A stretch of DNA of 64,000 bases, taken from positions 1 through 64,000 of the forward strand of contig CAJNDS010000397.1 of assembly GCA_905221605.1 (NCBI GenBank). The letters run 5' to 3'. The notes below the pieces were generated by a model. The model saw only the letters and a list, made by a program, of their open reading frames with translations, was not told the DNA's origin and did no database searches. Below are positions 1-10,924 of this stretch, piece by piece. The stretch is from Symbiodinium natans (lineage: Eukaryota > Sar > Dinophyceae > Suessiales > Symbiodiniaceae). Both the position numbers and the translations under genes were made by a program. Within the stretch, counting starts at the first letter, position 1. Each line of letters starts with the position of its first letter.

Positions 1-2310
1 TCATTCCTACCGTAGGAACGAGGCGTGCCCCAAGTCATTCCTACCGTAGGAACAAGGCGAACCAACCTCATTCCTACCGTAGGAACGAGGCGTGCCCCAA
101 GTCATTCCTACCGTAGGAACAAGGCGAACCAACCTCATTCCTACCGTAGGAACGAGGCGTGCCCCAAGTCATTCCTACCGAAGGAACAAGGCGAACCAAC
201 CTCATTCCTACCGTAGGAACGAGGCGTGCCCCATGTCATTGCTACCAAGGCGAACCAACCTCATTCCTACCGTAGGAACGAGGCGTGCCCCAGGTCATTC
301 CTACCGTAGGAACAAGGCGAACCAACCTCATTCCTACCGTAGGAACGAGGCGTGCCCCAAGTCATTCCTACCGTAGGAACAAGACGAACCAACCTCATTC
401 CTACCGTAGGAACGAGGCGTGCCCCAAGTCATTCCTACCGTAGGAACAAGGCGAACCAACCTCATTCCTACCGTAGGAACGAAGCCTGCCCCAAGTCATT
501 CCTACCGTAGGAACAAGGCGAACCAACCTCATTCCTACCGTAGGAACGAAGCCTGCCCCAAGTCATTCCTACCGTAGGAACAAGGCGAACCAACCTCATT
601 CCTACCTCATTTCTACCGTAGGAACGAGGCGTGCCCCAAGTCATTCCTACCGTAGGAACAAGGCGAACCAACCTCATTCCTATCGTAGGAACGAGGCGTG
701 CCCCAAGTCATTCCTACCGTAGGAACAAGGCGAACCAACCTCATTCCTACCGTAGGAACGAGGCATGCCCCAAGTCATTCCTACCGTAGGAACAAGGCGA
801 ACCAACCTCATTCCTACCGTAGGAACGAGGCGTGCCCCAAGTCATTCCTACCGTAGGAACAAGGCGAACCCATCTCATTCCTGCCGTAGGAACAAGGCGT
901 GCCCCAAGTCATTCCTACCGTAGGAACAAGGCGAACCAACCTCATTCCTATGGAACAACGCGAACCAACCTCATTCCTACCGCAGCGAGGCGTGCCCCAA
1001 GTCATTCCTACCGTAGGAACAAGGCGAACCAACCTCATTGCTACCGTAGGAACGAGGCGTGCCCCAGTCATTCCTACCGTAGGAACAAGGCGAACCAACC
1101 TCGTTCCTGCCGTAGGAACGAGGCGTGCCCCAAGTTATTCCTACCATAGGAACAATCCAACCTCATTCCTACCGTAGGAACGAGGCGTGCCCCAAGTCAT
1201 TCCTACCGTAGGAACAAGGCGAACCAACCTCATTCCGACCGTAGGAACGAGGCGTGCCCCAAGTCATTCCTACCGTAGGAACAAGGCGAACCAACCTCAT
1301 TCCTACCGTAGGAACGAGGCGTGCCCCAAGTCATTCCTACCGTAGGAACAAGGCGAACCAACCTCATTCCTACCGTAGGAACGAGGCGTGCCCCAAGTCA
1401 TTCCTACCGTAGGAACAAGGCGAACCAACCTCATTCCTACCGTAGGAACGAGGCGTGCCCCAAGTCATTCCTACCGTAGGAACAAGGCGAACCAACCTCA
1501 TTCCTACCGTAGGAACGAGGCGTGCCCCAAGTCATTCCTACCGTAGGAACAAGGCGAACCAACCTCATTCCTACCGTAGGAACGAGGCGTGCCCCAAGTC
1601 ATTCCTACCGTAGGAACAAGGCGAACCAACCTCATTCCTACCGTAGGAACGACCGTAGGAACCCCAACTCATTCCTACCGTAGGAACAAGGCGAACCAAC
1701 CATTCCTACCGTAGGAACAAGGCGAACCAACCTCATTCCTACCGTAGGAACGAGGCGTGCCCCAAGTCATTCCTACCGTAGGAACAAGGCGAACCAACCT
1801 CATTCCTACCGTAGGAACGAGGCGTGCCCCAAGTCATACCGTAGCGAACGTAGGAACGAGGCGTGCCCCAAGTCATTCGAACAAGGCGAATCAACCTCAT
1901 TCCTACTGTAGGAACGAGGCGTGCCCCAAGTCATTCCTACCGTAGGAACAAGGCGAACCAACCTCATTCCTACCGTAGGAACGAGGCGTGCCCCAAGTCA
2001 TTCCTACCGTAGGAACAAGGCGAACCAATCTCATTCCTGCCGTAGGAACGAGGCGTGCCCCAAGTCATTCCTACCGTAGGAACAAGGCGAACCAACCTCA
2101 TTCCTATAAAACAAGGCGAACCAACCTCATTCCTACCGCAGCGAGGCGTGCCCCAAGTCATTCCTACCGTAGGAACAAGGCGAACCAACCTCATTCCTAC
2201 CGTAGGAACGAGGCGTGCCCCAAGTCACTCCTACCGTAGGAACAAAGCGAACCAACCTCGTTCCTGCCGTAGGAACGAGACGTGCCCCAAGTCATTCCTA
2301 CCGTAGGAAC
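1..2310. repeat. 67-bp satellite with two palindromes per unit
   Basis: About 34 tandem copies of a 67-bp unit made of two related half-units of 33 and 34 bp. Each half-unit carries TTCCTACCGTAGGAA, two perfect 7-bp inverted arms around one C. The halves differ after the palindrome: one reads AACAAGGCGAACCAACC, the other AACGAGGCGTGCCCCAAG. Some units are damaged (for example near 940-990, 1640-1710, 1835-1890, 2105-2145). The array reaches the left window edge, so its true length is unknown. Open frames here arise only from repetition. Confidence 0.97.
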
Positions 2311-3514
2311 TGGGCGGGAAAGTGGGAAGGTGGGGAAGGTGGGAAAGGTGGGAAAGGTGGGGAAGGTGGGAAGGGTGGGAAAGGTGGGAAGGGTGGGAAA
2401 AGTGGGAAAGGTGGGAAAGGTGGGGTGGGGAAGGTGGGAAAGGTGGGAAAGGTGGGAAAGATGGGAAAGGTGGGAAAGGTGGGAAAGGTAAGCTGGGAAG
2501 GTGGGAAAGGTGGGAAGGTGGGCAAGGTGTGAAAGGTGGGAAAGGTGGGAAAGGTGGGAAAGGTGGGAAAGGTGGGAAAGGTGGGAAAGGTGGGAAAGGT
2601 GGGAAAGGTGGGAAAGATGGGAAAGGTGGGAAAGGTGGGAAAGGTGGGAAAGGTGGGAAAGGTGGGAAAGGTGGGAAAGCCGGGAAAGGTTGGAAAGGTT
2701 GGAAAGGTGGGAAAGGTGGGAAAGGTGGGCAAGGTGGGAAGGTGGGAAAGGTGGGAAAGGTGGGAAAGGTGGGAAAGGTGGGAAAGGTGGGAAAGGTGGG
2801 AAAGGTGGGAAAGGTGGGTGGGAAAGGTGGAAAGGTGGAAAGGTGGGAAAGGTGGGAAAGGTGGGAAAAAGGTGGGAAAGGTGGGAAAGGTGGGAAAGGT
2901 GGGAAAGGTGGGAAAGGTGGGAAAGGTGGGAAAGGTGGGAAAGGTGGGAAAGGTGGGAAAGGTGGGAAAAATGGGAAAGGTGGGAAAAGTGGGAAAGGTG
3001 GGAAAGGTGGGAAAGATGGGAAAGGTGGGAAAGGTGGGAAAGGTGGGAAAGGTGGGAAAGATGGGAAAGATGGGAAAGGTGGGAAAGCTGGGAAAGGTGG
3101 GAGGTGGGAAAGGGGTGAAAGGTGGGAAAGGTGGGAAAGGTGGGAAAGGTGGGAAAGATGGGAAGGCGGGAAAGGTGGAAAGGTGGGAAAGGAGGGCAAG
3201 GTGGGAAGGTGGGAAGGGTGGGAAAGGTGGGAAAGGTGGGAAAGGTGGGGAAGGTGGGAAAAATGGGAAAGGTGAGAAAAGTGGGAAAGGTGGGAAAGGT
3301 TGGAAAGGTGGGAAAGGTGGGAAAGGTGGGAAAGGTGGGAAAGGTGGGAGAGGTGGGAAAGGTGGGAAAGCTGGGAAAGGTGGGAAAGGTGGGAAAAGTG
3401 GGAAGAAAGGGAAAGGTGAAAAAAGTGGGAAAGGTGGGAAAGGTGGGAAAGATGGGAAAGGTGGGAAAGGTGGGAAAGGTGGGAAAGGTGGGAAAGGTGG
3501 GAAAGCTGGGAGAG
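2311..3514. repeat. GGTGGGAAA 9-bp minisatellite, block 1
   Basis: Over 120 copies of a 9-bp unit GGTGGGAAA with scattered point changes (GATGGGAAA, GCTGGGAAA, GGTGGGGAA). It starts where the 67-bp satellite ends. Nine is a multiple of three and the unit has no stop on either strand, so long Gly/Lys/Val, Trp/Glu/Arg and Pro/Phe frames stay open in all six frames. These are not genes. The + strand is strongly G-rich and could form G-quadruplexes. Confidence 0.97.
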
Positions 3515-3600
3515 CGGTTGCAGACTCCCCGCCCATATCTCGCATGAAAGTAACCAGCATCTTAGACAAAGACTGGTGGTTCAAGATCCTATGCCACGAA
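3515..3600. other. unique island inside the minisatellite
   Basis: An 86-bp non-repetitive piece separates the two GGTGGGAAA blocks. I see no feature in it. It may be an insertion into one array or the junction of two arrays. Confidence 0.6.
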
Positions 3601-3752
3601 AGTTGGGAAAGGCGGGAAAGGTGGGAAAGGTGGGAAAGCTGGGGAAGGTGGGAAAGGTGGGAAGGGTGGGAAAGGTGGGAAAGTTGGGGAAGGTGGGAAA
3701 GGTGGAAAGGTGGGAAAGGTGGGAAAGGTGGGAAAGGTGGGAAAGGTGGGAG
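3601..3752. repeat. GGTGGGAAA minisatellite, block 2
   Basis: About 16 further copies of the same 9-bp unit in the same orientation as block 1, ending at 3752. Confidence 0.95.
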
Positions 3753-4599
3753 CTGGGTCCGTGTTTGCCTGCTGTTTTCTTTCTCCGGCGGACTCTGCTT
3801 GCCCTGCAAACAACAACGTTTTGCGGGCAACATGGTAGGCAAAATGCCCGGGATTTACATGCACGGCACGTGCCAAATAGAGACTTCTCAGATTCCCACG
3901 CAGTTACACAAACCATACGGCGCTCCCGTTTGGTTCAAGGGTTTGTAGAAAAGAGTCAGCACGGTACGTTAGAAGCAGGAACTTACGCTTGTGTCAGATT
4001 CCCCTGCAGTTACGCAAACCATGTGGTGCTCATGAAAAGTGCTCAGCTCTTTGGTGAGAGGCACTGAAGCTCACTGTCCAAGCCTGCGAAACGCTGCGCA
4101 GGAACGTGACAGGACCCAATGTCTACCTTCTCTTATTGCAGAAACCATTACCGCAGGACAAGCCACGTACGAGAACTGCAAGATGACACGCGTGGTCCTG
4201 CAAAACCGTTGTGGGACAACAGAATTATCAGTCCAAAAAACGGATTTGCAGGACCACGGGTTTTCGAGGCCTGCTTTTCCGGAACGTTTCGCGGGGCCAC
4301 ATGCCCAGAGCAAGCTTCTAGTAGTTTCCAGGTCTTTGGCCACAGGTGGTAGGAGACGAAGGAACCCACAACGGGACTGGCTGCCCCGGAACTCCAAGGA
4401 ACATTCCTGGTCTGGGTTGTTTGTGGGGTGTAAGCAAAATGAGAACTAGGGATGCAGCATGAGCATGACAAAGGGGGGCGTTTGAGCAAAACGAGCACCA
4501 GGGATATGAGCATGACAAAGGGAGGCGTCTGAGCAAAACGAACAACATGTATTTTATGTACCTGTTTCTGTACACGTCACGTGCAGAGACGCGCAAAGC
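3753..4599. other. no gene seen
   Basis: Mixed-composition sequence with short overlapping open frames on both strands, none with convincing composition or splice context. A phrase with GAGCAAAACGAGCACC/GAACAACA and GATATGAGCATGACAAAGG recurs around 4435-4550, so part of it is locally repetitive. Confidence 0.5.
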
Positions 4600-5100
4600 A
4601 CAAGCATTGCGGCGCCATTATGCAGTGGTTTTGCCTTAACCCAAGAACTTGGCCAAAGCATGCCCATGTTTGTCTCACATCCTTGAGCGGCACTTCGCAC
4701 GCGTGACGAACATGGAGAAGGAGAGATTGTGTGAGAGCGATAGAAAATGCGCCCTGTCCGAACTGCCAGCATGCGTCCCCCCGTAGCTATGCTTCTGCTC
4801 ACCGTCTACACGTCCTTACCTTCAAAAACTTAGGCCCAAGCATGCACATGTTTGTCTTACATCCGTGAGCGGCACTTCACAAACATTGACAAACGAGAGC
4901 TTGTGTGAAAGAGAAAGGGAAAGCTAGACAGAATGCGCCCCCTCCGACGTGGCCAAAATGCCCTTACCGTCGCTATGCTTCTGCTCACCGTCTCCACGTC
5001 CTTACCTTCAAAAACTTAGTCGCACGCCCAAGCATGTCCATGTTTATCCCACATCCTTGAGCGGCACTAACGCGCGCGAGATTGTGTGAGAAAACGAGAG
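4600..5100. repeat. ~185-bp repeat, three degenerate copies
   Basis: A block with the phrases GCATGCCCATGTTTGTC, ACATCCTTGAGCGGCACT and TATGCTTCTGCTCACCGTCT recurs with anchors at about 4658, 4840 and 5032, i.e. 182-192 bp apart. Copies differ by substitutions and small indels. Open frames crossing it reflect the repeat. Confidence 0.75.
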
Positions 5101-5159
5101 CGTGAGAGAGTGTGAAAGAAACTGTGCCCTGTTCTGTAGGACCAAAAAGCGAAAACACC

Positions 5160-5535
5160 CTCCAAAATATAAGCAAAACCATACAAAAACAATCAAGTTT
5201 GACATGTCGGGCGTAGTGACTTTTAGGGTTTAGGACGGTTGCCCTGACCCCACAAGGAAAACACCTTCAAAATTTAGGCAAAACCCATACAAAAACAAGC
5301 AGAGAGCAAAAAACCACCAAAATCAAGTTTGACATGTTGGGTGTAGTAACTTTTAAGGTTTAGGATGGCTGCCCTGACCCCAAAAAGGAAAACACCTTGA
5401 AAAACATAGGCAGAACCATACAAAAACAAGCAGAGAGCAACAGAAACACCAAAATCAAGTTTGACATGTCGGATGTAGTGACTTTTAAGGTTTAGGATGG
5501 TTGCCCTGACCCCAAAAAAGGAAAACACCTTCAAG
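5160..5535. repeat. ~131-bp repeat, three copies
   Basis: AATCAAGTTTGACATGTC followed by a block ending CCCTGACCCCAAAAAGGAAA recurs at about 5191, 5321 and 5453. The minus strand stays open across it and gives a repeated hydrophobic peptide, which I reject as a gene. Confidence 0.8.
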
Positions 5536-6029
5536 GTCTTCTATCAATGTCCCGAATAGTGACTGGGACATAATCGATCCCGCAAGACGTTCTCCTTCGG
5601 CTTCTTCTTGCCGAATCAACGCACTCTCACCATCTCGGAATCCGGCATTGGCGCTCCGTCGATGGTATGGCCTCCTGACGAAGGCGGCGGATCACCCCTC
5701 GCCGTCTGCGTCGAGCAAGCTTTTGCAACTTTCTCAGGTATTCGCTTGGCGCCTCTGTGTCCGGTCCATCTGCAAACCCATATGTAAGGCATGAAACCCC
5801 ATCTTGCGTGGCTTGGCATCAGCCTGGTGTATGCAGCATTGCTTGCTGCAGCTTAAAAGGAAAGTTCTCTGCATCCCTGCAGCCCGCGTTCAATTTGCAA
5901 AAAACACAGAGACTTAGCTCAAGCAAAATGCCAACAAAAAAGATGTGACGTTTTTTCAAACCTTGAAGTACTAAGTAGGCACCACCGCAGCCTTATGAAG
6001 AAGAGAGGCTTGATTCTAAGACCTATTAA

Positions 6030-6670
6030 TGGGCCTTGCGTTGCTAAGGGTGTGTTATGGAACTTGCGCTGCTAAGGGAGTTAAATCGATCGAATGCACA
6101 GGTGCCCGCTGCTGCGCTGTGCCACCTTGCATTAGCTGAGAGGATCAAAGGCCAGAGCGCAGACAAAGGGCCTTGTAGCAGATGGAGGCGGATGGTTCTA
6201 ACACAGCAGCACAAGCAAAACGTACAGCAAAGACGACGCAGTCCTTGCATGTCTTCTTTGCCTTGCTGAGGGGTGTGTCTGCAGAAGGTATTAGTAAGGT
6301 AGGGCCTTGTTTTGGGCCTTGCTAGCTAAGAGCACAAAATAAGGAGCAGAGCTTGCGTGTTTCGGCCTTGCAAAAGTTGAGGAGGAGCAGCTAGTGCCTC
6401 AAATCTTGGCGGTCCACAATAAGACCATGGAAAACGAATAAGGCGGCAAGGCAGTTGCCTTCCGTTCTGATCAGAAGGAGAAACCAAGGCAGGGAGTGAA
6501 GAGGAAGACCTTCAGCGTCAAAGACCGTTGCGCTTGCGTGAACGACGTAAAGTTCCTTCAGCCTTGCAAATAGCTAAGGTAGAAGCTTGTGAAATGGAAG
6601 CACGGACAGTCACCCTGGCAGAGCGTTCAGGTGCTTGCAGTTCGGTCTTGCAAGTTGCTAAGGGAGCCAC
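6030..6670. repeat. dispersed CCTTGC...GCTAAGG short inverted motif
   Basis: The phrase (G)CCTTGC-(3-6 nt)-GCTAAGG, a short imperfect inverted repeat, appears at about 6033, 6062, 6126, 6316, 6563 and 6645. The last two lie at the start of the 6528 open frame, so that N-terminal stretch may be repeat-derived. Confidence 0.55.
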
Positions 6671-7515
6671 TGGAACGCCAGGGAAGCGTGTGCATTTCCT
6701 GGTGAAAAAACAAGCAAACCAGCGGAAGCCTACCGACCCCCTCCACTGGTTGGGGGCTGTTATGCTTGTCACGAACCCGACCACCAACCAGGCGCTGGTT
6801 AACCCAAGGGAGTTGGAGTTCTTGGGCGCAGAACCCGGAGAGGGGCTACCAGCTGGATCGGCTATGGGTCCTGAAGTTGGGCCGAGAGAAAAGCTTCGGC
6901 ATGGAGCCGTACTGGGGAGAAAGTTCCCCACGTTGGTGGAGAACCCTTGGAATGGGAACCTGGGCCTGATGTTCGACGAGGAGGTCATGGGCAGCGCGTA
7001 CCACACTATGTATGGAAGTATAGTGAGAAAAGCGGACGCCTTTTGGCCATGGATGGAGGAGAACAAAGACAACCTGGAGCTTTCAACGAAGGCAGTGTTT
7101 TACATACTGTCTGTGACGGCGTGGTTGGCCATGGAATATGTGGCCCTCAAAGACGTGTCCATAAACAATTTAGGACGCGACCCGTTGTGCCCGGACTTGC
7201 CGCGTCTAGTGCTGTATGACACAGCCGGATGGAAGACGGCCAACACTTCGGAGTACTGGGTGCCTGACGGAATGGTCCGTATGCTTAAATGGTACCGACC
7301 GGAGCTCCTCCAGAGAGTCCCACGACTCGTTAAAGAACAAAGGCCACTCCTACCCGATGTGGGTGGCCTTCGCAGGGAACACAGGTCCCTTCTCCAAACA
7401 CTTGGTTGACGCTGGCCTTGCAAGACGCGGATGGGGTGGGACGCTGATACCAATCCCGGCGAAGGATATCCAGAAAATCACCTTGGGAATGCCAAACGAT
7501 GAAGCAGATGAGTGA
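6528..7515 (+). CDS. unrecognised protein, possible kinase-fold remnant, likely frameshifted
   Basis: A 293-codon open frame (6528-7409) is GC-rich at third positions and protein-like from about residue 60 on. No family is certain. Residues near 205-235 read ALKDVSINNLG ... LVLYDTAGW, spaced like a protein-kinase catalytic loop (D-x4-N) followed by a DFG-like position, with hydrophobic helices upstream; this is a loose resemblance only. Near 7330 coding character moves to another frame, which reads YPMWVAFAGNTGPFSKHLV and ends at 7515, so a one-base frameshift or a missed small intron is likely. The first ~50 residues overlap the CCTTGC...GCTAAGG repeats, so the true start is doubtful. It could be a single-exon retrocopy or a decayed gene. 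Confidence 0.45.
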
Positions 7516-7554
7516 TGGCCTCGCAAGGCTGAGGGTCCAGGTCAAAAGGCAAGC

Positions 7555-7730
7555 CAAGGGAGCCCTTGCGGCCTCGACAGTCGAGGAATATCCTCGACGT
7601 CTGAGGGTTTTGTTCGGCCTCGGCATAGTGTGAGGGAGCTGTGGCCAAGAGCGGCCTTGACAAGTCAAACAGAGACAGGGAGCCCTTGCGGCCTCGACGG
7701 CCGAGGAATAGCCTCGGTGTCTGAGGGAGC
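7555..7730. repeat. duplicated palindromic block
   Basis: A ~50-bp phrase starting AGGGAGCCCTTGCGGCCTCG occurs at about 7556 and 7678, 122 bp apart. Each copy contains nested palindromes (CCTCGAC-AG-TCGAGG or CCTCGAC-GG-CCGAGG, then ATCCTCG or AGCCTCG). Related CCTCGG/CTGAGG pieces fill 7500-7810. Confidence 0.7.
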
Positions 7731-8057
7731 ACTTTTCGGCTTCGGCGATGCCTGAGGCAGTGGAGCCCTGAAAGTGCGGTCTCGACAAAGTCTGAGGGAC
7801 CTGAGGTGGACTAGTACCGGCAGTCTCACCGTGTGCAGTGGAGTGTAGGTTTGTTTCACCTTGAACAACAGCGCCTTCGGGTGGCTACGCGACGCAGCGT
7901 GGAGACGAAAGTTCCTGACCAGGGTTCCGACTTTCCTCACACAGATTATTGAGGCGTGCCGGGCTCGCCACATAGACGCGTCAAGAACTGCCGAAGGGGC
8001 GGCTGAAGGAGTGGACTGGACGGTGGATCAGGCGGACGTTATACCCGTGACCCGAGA

Positions 8058-9027
8058 TTGCGAAACGTCGGTTGGTCAGTGGTGGCGGCAAGGCAAACTC
8101 CGACTGGCCTGGAAAAAGCTGGGGTCTTATTATCGGGCGTGCTGCCTCAATCCACTGTGTCGGCGGGGGAATCTGAAGCCCTGATACAGCTGCTTAAATG
8201 CTTGGATGTGCAAGTGGATGTCACTTCAGACAGCAAGGTAGCTTTGCGCCAGCTGCGCAGCTGGAATTTCGGGGTTCAGACCTACCTATCCTGGAGCCAA
8301 GTCTGGGAGAAACGACATCTCCTGGCGGCGACATGGGTCAGGTCGCATCGCAATGAACAAGCCTTTCTGGAAGAGTTTGGTCAGGCGAGCCTCTGGCGCA
8401 GGCAGCTTAATGACTGGGCGGACGCTGAGGGGCAAACGGGCGGCCCAGGCCCAGCCCCTTAGACGAGCGGTTCGTATCCAGTATCAGGACCGAATTGTTG
8501 CCCAGGTCATTCACCATCTGGCGCAGCGCGTGGAAGCGGCCCTGGAACATACGGACAAAGATTGGGTTAAAAAGACCATTGCCAAAAACAGACAAAAGGC
8601 AGCTGAGGAAAGGAAAAATGCGGCTGGCCCGAGCAAGACTGAACGTATGCGCAGCAAGGCGGTGTCGCCGCAAGCGATTGAAGGGCACGTGTGGGTGGTG
8701 AAGGAACATAAGACGAACTTCACGATGAAGTGCAACATTTGTGGCCTTTACATTGAATCATGTAAGGTGGGGGAGCCCTTTGAGCGGCTCATGTGCACCA
8801 CGGCGCCCGGAGTGCGCGCGGATGACAGACGCCGCCTGGATGTGGTCATCTACGGGGCGGCGCCTAACGGTTCCGCGCTGTGCTGCGATGTGACACTGGT
8901 GTCGCCACTTACACGCACAGGTGGCAGACAGCGGAGTGATGCAACGCGGCCACCTACCGCCGGAGGCCAACGGCCGCACAAGCTCCTGGTGCTTATTAGC
9001 GAAGTCGCATCGAGCGAGCAAGCCTAA
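8058..9027 (+). pseudogene. 3' end of a LINE-like retroelement: RNase H region plus C-terminal region
   Basis: Frame 8058-8462 reads as an RNase H-like domain: TSDSKVALRQL (first catalytic Asp region), WVRSHRNEQ, then NDWADAEG (late catalytic Asp region). Just after that Asp the coding signal shifts frame near 8430-8460 and continues in 8353-9027 with a basic helical stretch, a Cys pair (CNICGLY), RRLDVVIYG and CCDVTLVSPLTRTG, a C-terminal pattern I associate with dinoflagellate non-LTR element proteins. No reverse transcriptase motif (F/Y-x-D-D) is visible upstream, so the copy is 5'-truncated and frameshifted. It is followed directly by a tandem GTTCGACGAAGGCC tail. Confidence 0.65.
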
Positions 9028-9069
9028 GGAGAAAACACATCAGGATGGCCGAAGAGCAGGATGGTCGGG

Positions 9070-9358
9070 GAACTTCGACGAAGACTCGGGATACCAACGG
9101 GCCGAGACGAAGTTCGACGAAGGCCGCGGGCCGGGCGAAGGTTCGACGAAGGCCGGGAGGTTCGACGAAGGCCGGGAGGTTCGACGAAGGGGGAGGGGGT
9201 TCGACGAAGGCCGATACAAAAGGCCAAGACAAAGCCCGACAAAAAACGCGAGGGTTCGACGAAGGCTAAATGAACGCCGGAGGTTCGACGAAGGCCACAA
9301 GGGCCGGGAGGGGGGTTCGACGAAGGCCAAGGGTTTCGACGAATGCTAGGGGGGTTCG
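9070..9358. repeat. GTTCGACGAAGGCC tandem repeat
   Basis: Around 15 imperfect copies of GTTCGACGAAGGCC with short spacers begin ~45 bp after the retroelement stop. All frames are open in it and give FDEGR- or RRRPG-type repeats. Position suggests it is the 3' tail of the retroelement. Confidence 0.85.
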
Positions 9359-10780
9359 ACGGCCTTTGCCGAAGGCTGTGTGCCATCTGCCCCCATACGC
9401 CGTCCTGATCGGTTTGCCCCTGAAAGCCGGTTCGCGGGCAAACGAGTTCGTGGTCGCCGAGGCGGTTTACTTGTACCCCGCAGCCGGGTGTCGGGCCGCA
9501 TCTGCCGTGGCATGCCGTGGGAGGGGGTGGAGGCGGCGGGGCGCACGCGTCGTGGCTGGCTCGGCTGGTACGGCGGTGAGCCTGTCACTGAGATGTTGGT
9601 TTCGAAGGCGCGACGCACGAAGGTTTCCGGAAGCAGAAGGCACCAAGAAAGGTACATGGCCGCACTAAAACAGTCCGCCGGAAAGTGCGTGGCATCACTG
9701 ATGGGGCAGCATCTGCCGAGGCGTGCAGGGCCACAAACCTGAGCTGGTTGGGTCGCGCCGCTGCCACCTCGCATCCTCGGCAGATTCGAGTCGCGGAGCA
9801 TTCCCAGCCTGAAATATCTATGCGGGTCCCTGTGCATGGCGCTTTGGCCTCAGACAGCACGCGTGGGGTAGCGGCGATTGGCGGGGGTCGCTTGCCCGTG
9901 CGCATCGGCGAGGAGTTCGTGCAGGGCAGGTTTCGGCCCACCAGCACGACACTTTGCGCTTGGGGGCAACTCGATGCGGCGATGCTCGGTGCGCTGCAAA
10001 ATGAAAAATGCTGTTCCATCTCACTGTGCTGCACGCGCGCGAGCCAGCAAACGGGAGCGGGGATTGCGGGCAGCACAGGCCCCGGGATGTGCAACGGCTC
10101 CGCGGCATCTGCCCGTGAAATCCCGTGAAAAAGTCCGCACGCTGTAGTCCCGCACCGTCGCCCATGTCGTCTGTGCACCGTCCAACGCTGCGGGCTGCAA
10201 CGAGAGGTCCGCCTGTTCGCACCTCTCCAGCGAGGGCACAGCCTCGCGAGTCGACAACTCCTTTTCACCTGCTAACCAGCGCATCGCGCATGAGGCCGCC
10301 GCAGGCGTCTTCCCAATGCCGGGACTTCCTGCCGATGCCATAGTCCCAGCACGTGTCGGCGAGGCCCTCATGCAGGTCAGGCATGCATCGCCAAACTCGG
10401 CTGCCGGGCGCGTATGCGCGCTGCAGCGACGGCGAGCAATCCAGGCCAGCGGGCAACCCAGAGCCATTCGATGGTGGACGGGGAGGCGCAGGAGCTGCAC
10501 GGCTGCGCTGCACCGCGGCAGCGAGTAACAGGGGAAACGATTCTGGCATCAGTCCCGGGAGGCGTCCGTGTCTGACATATGACTGGAACCTGGCGCAGCG
10601 GTCTTAGCTACAGGGGCAACAGGATAGCGGATCTGCAGCACAGCGACCTGGCGAATACGGCTTCCTGCACGCTGCAGTGGTCACGGAACTACTGCCGAAC
10701 GAGGAGGGGCCGTGCACCACGCGAGATCGTATGAGATCGCGATCCGGGAGGCTGTATAAGAGAAATCACCCACGGAACTC
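9359..10780. other. GC-rich stretch without a supportable gene
   Basis: Very GC-rich sequence in which several frames on both strands stay open for 100-230 codons, as expected from composition alone. The strands compete and no motif settles a call. It may be decayed mobile-element DNA linked to the retroelement upstream. Confidence 0.4.
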
Positions 10781-10857
10781 GAAAAGGGACCCCCCAAACT
10801 AATTTTCGGCCCCGGGCCCCCCCCCCCGCGACTCCTCTTCATGTCCTCTTGGCTCCT

Positions 10858-10919
10858 CTTCCCTCTGAGCCTCTCCTCTTCCTCTCCTCTTCCTCTCCTC
10901 TTCCTCTCCTCTTCCTCTT
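10858..10919. repeat. CTCTTCCTCTC low-complexity tract
   Basis: Pyrimidine tract of CTCCTCTTCCTCT-like units, just upstream of the candidate start at 10925. Confidence 0.85.
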
Positions 10920-10924
10920 AGGTA

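Noticed and set aside
1-2310. Possible CRISPR array (palindromic repeats at ~33-bp spacing)
   Set aside because: The intervals are themselves repeated, not unique spacers.
2231-3948. Very long open frames (up to 514 codons) on both strands
   Set aside because: They lie in a 9-bp repeat without stop codons in any frame; translation is pure repeat (Phe-Pro, Gly-Lys, Trp-Glu-Arg).
9585-10268. 227-codon minus ORF
   Set aside because: GC-rich DNA opens several frames on both strands; no recognisable motif or consistent codon bias by eye.
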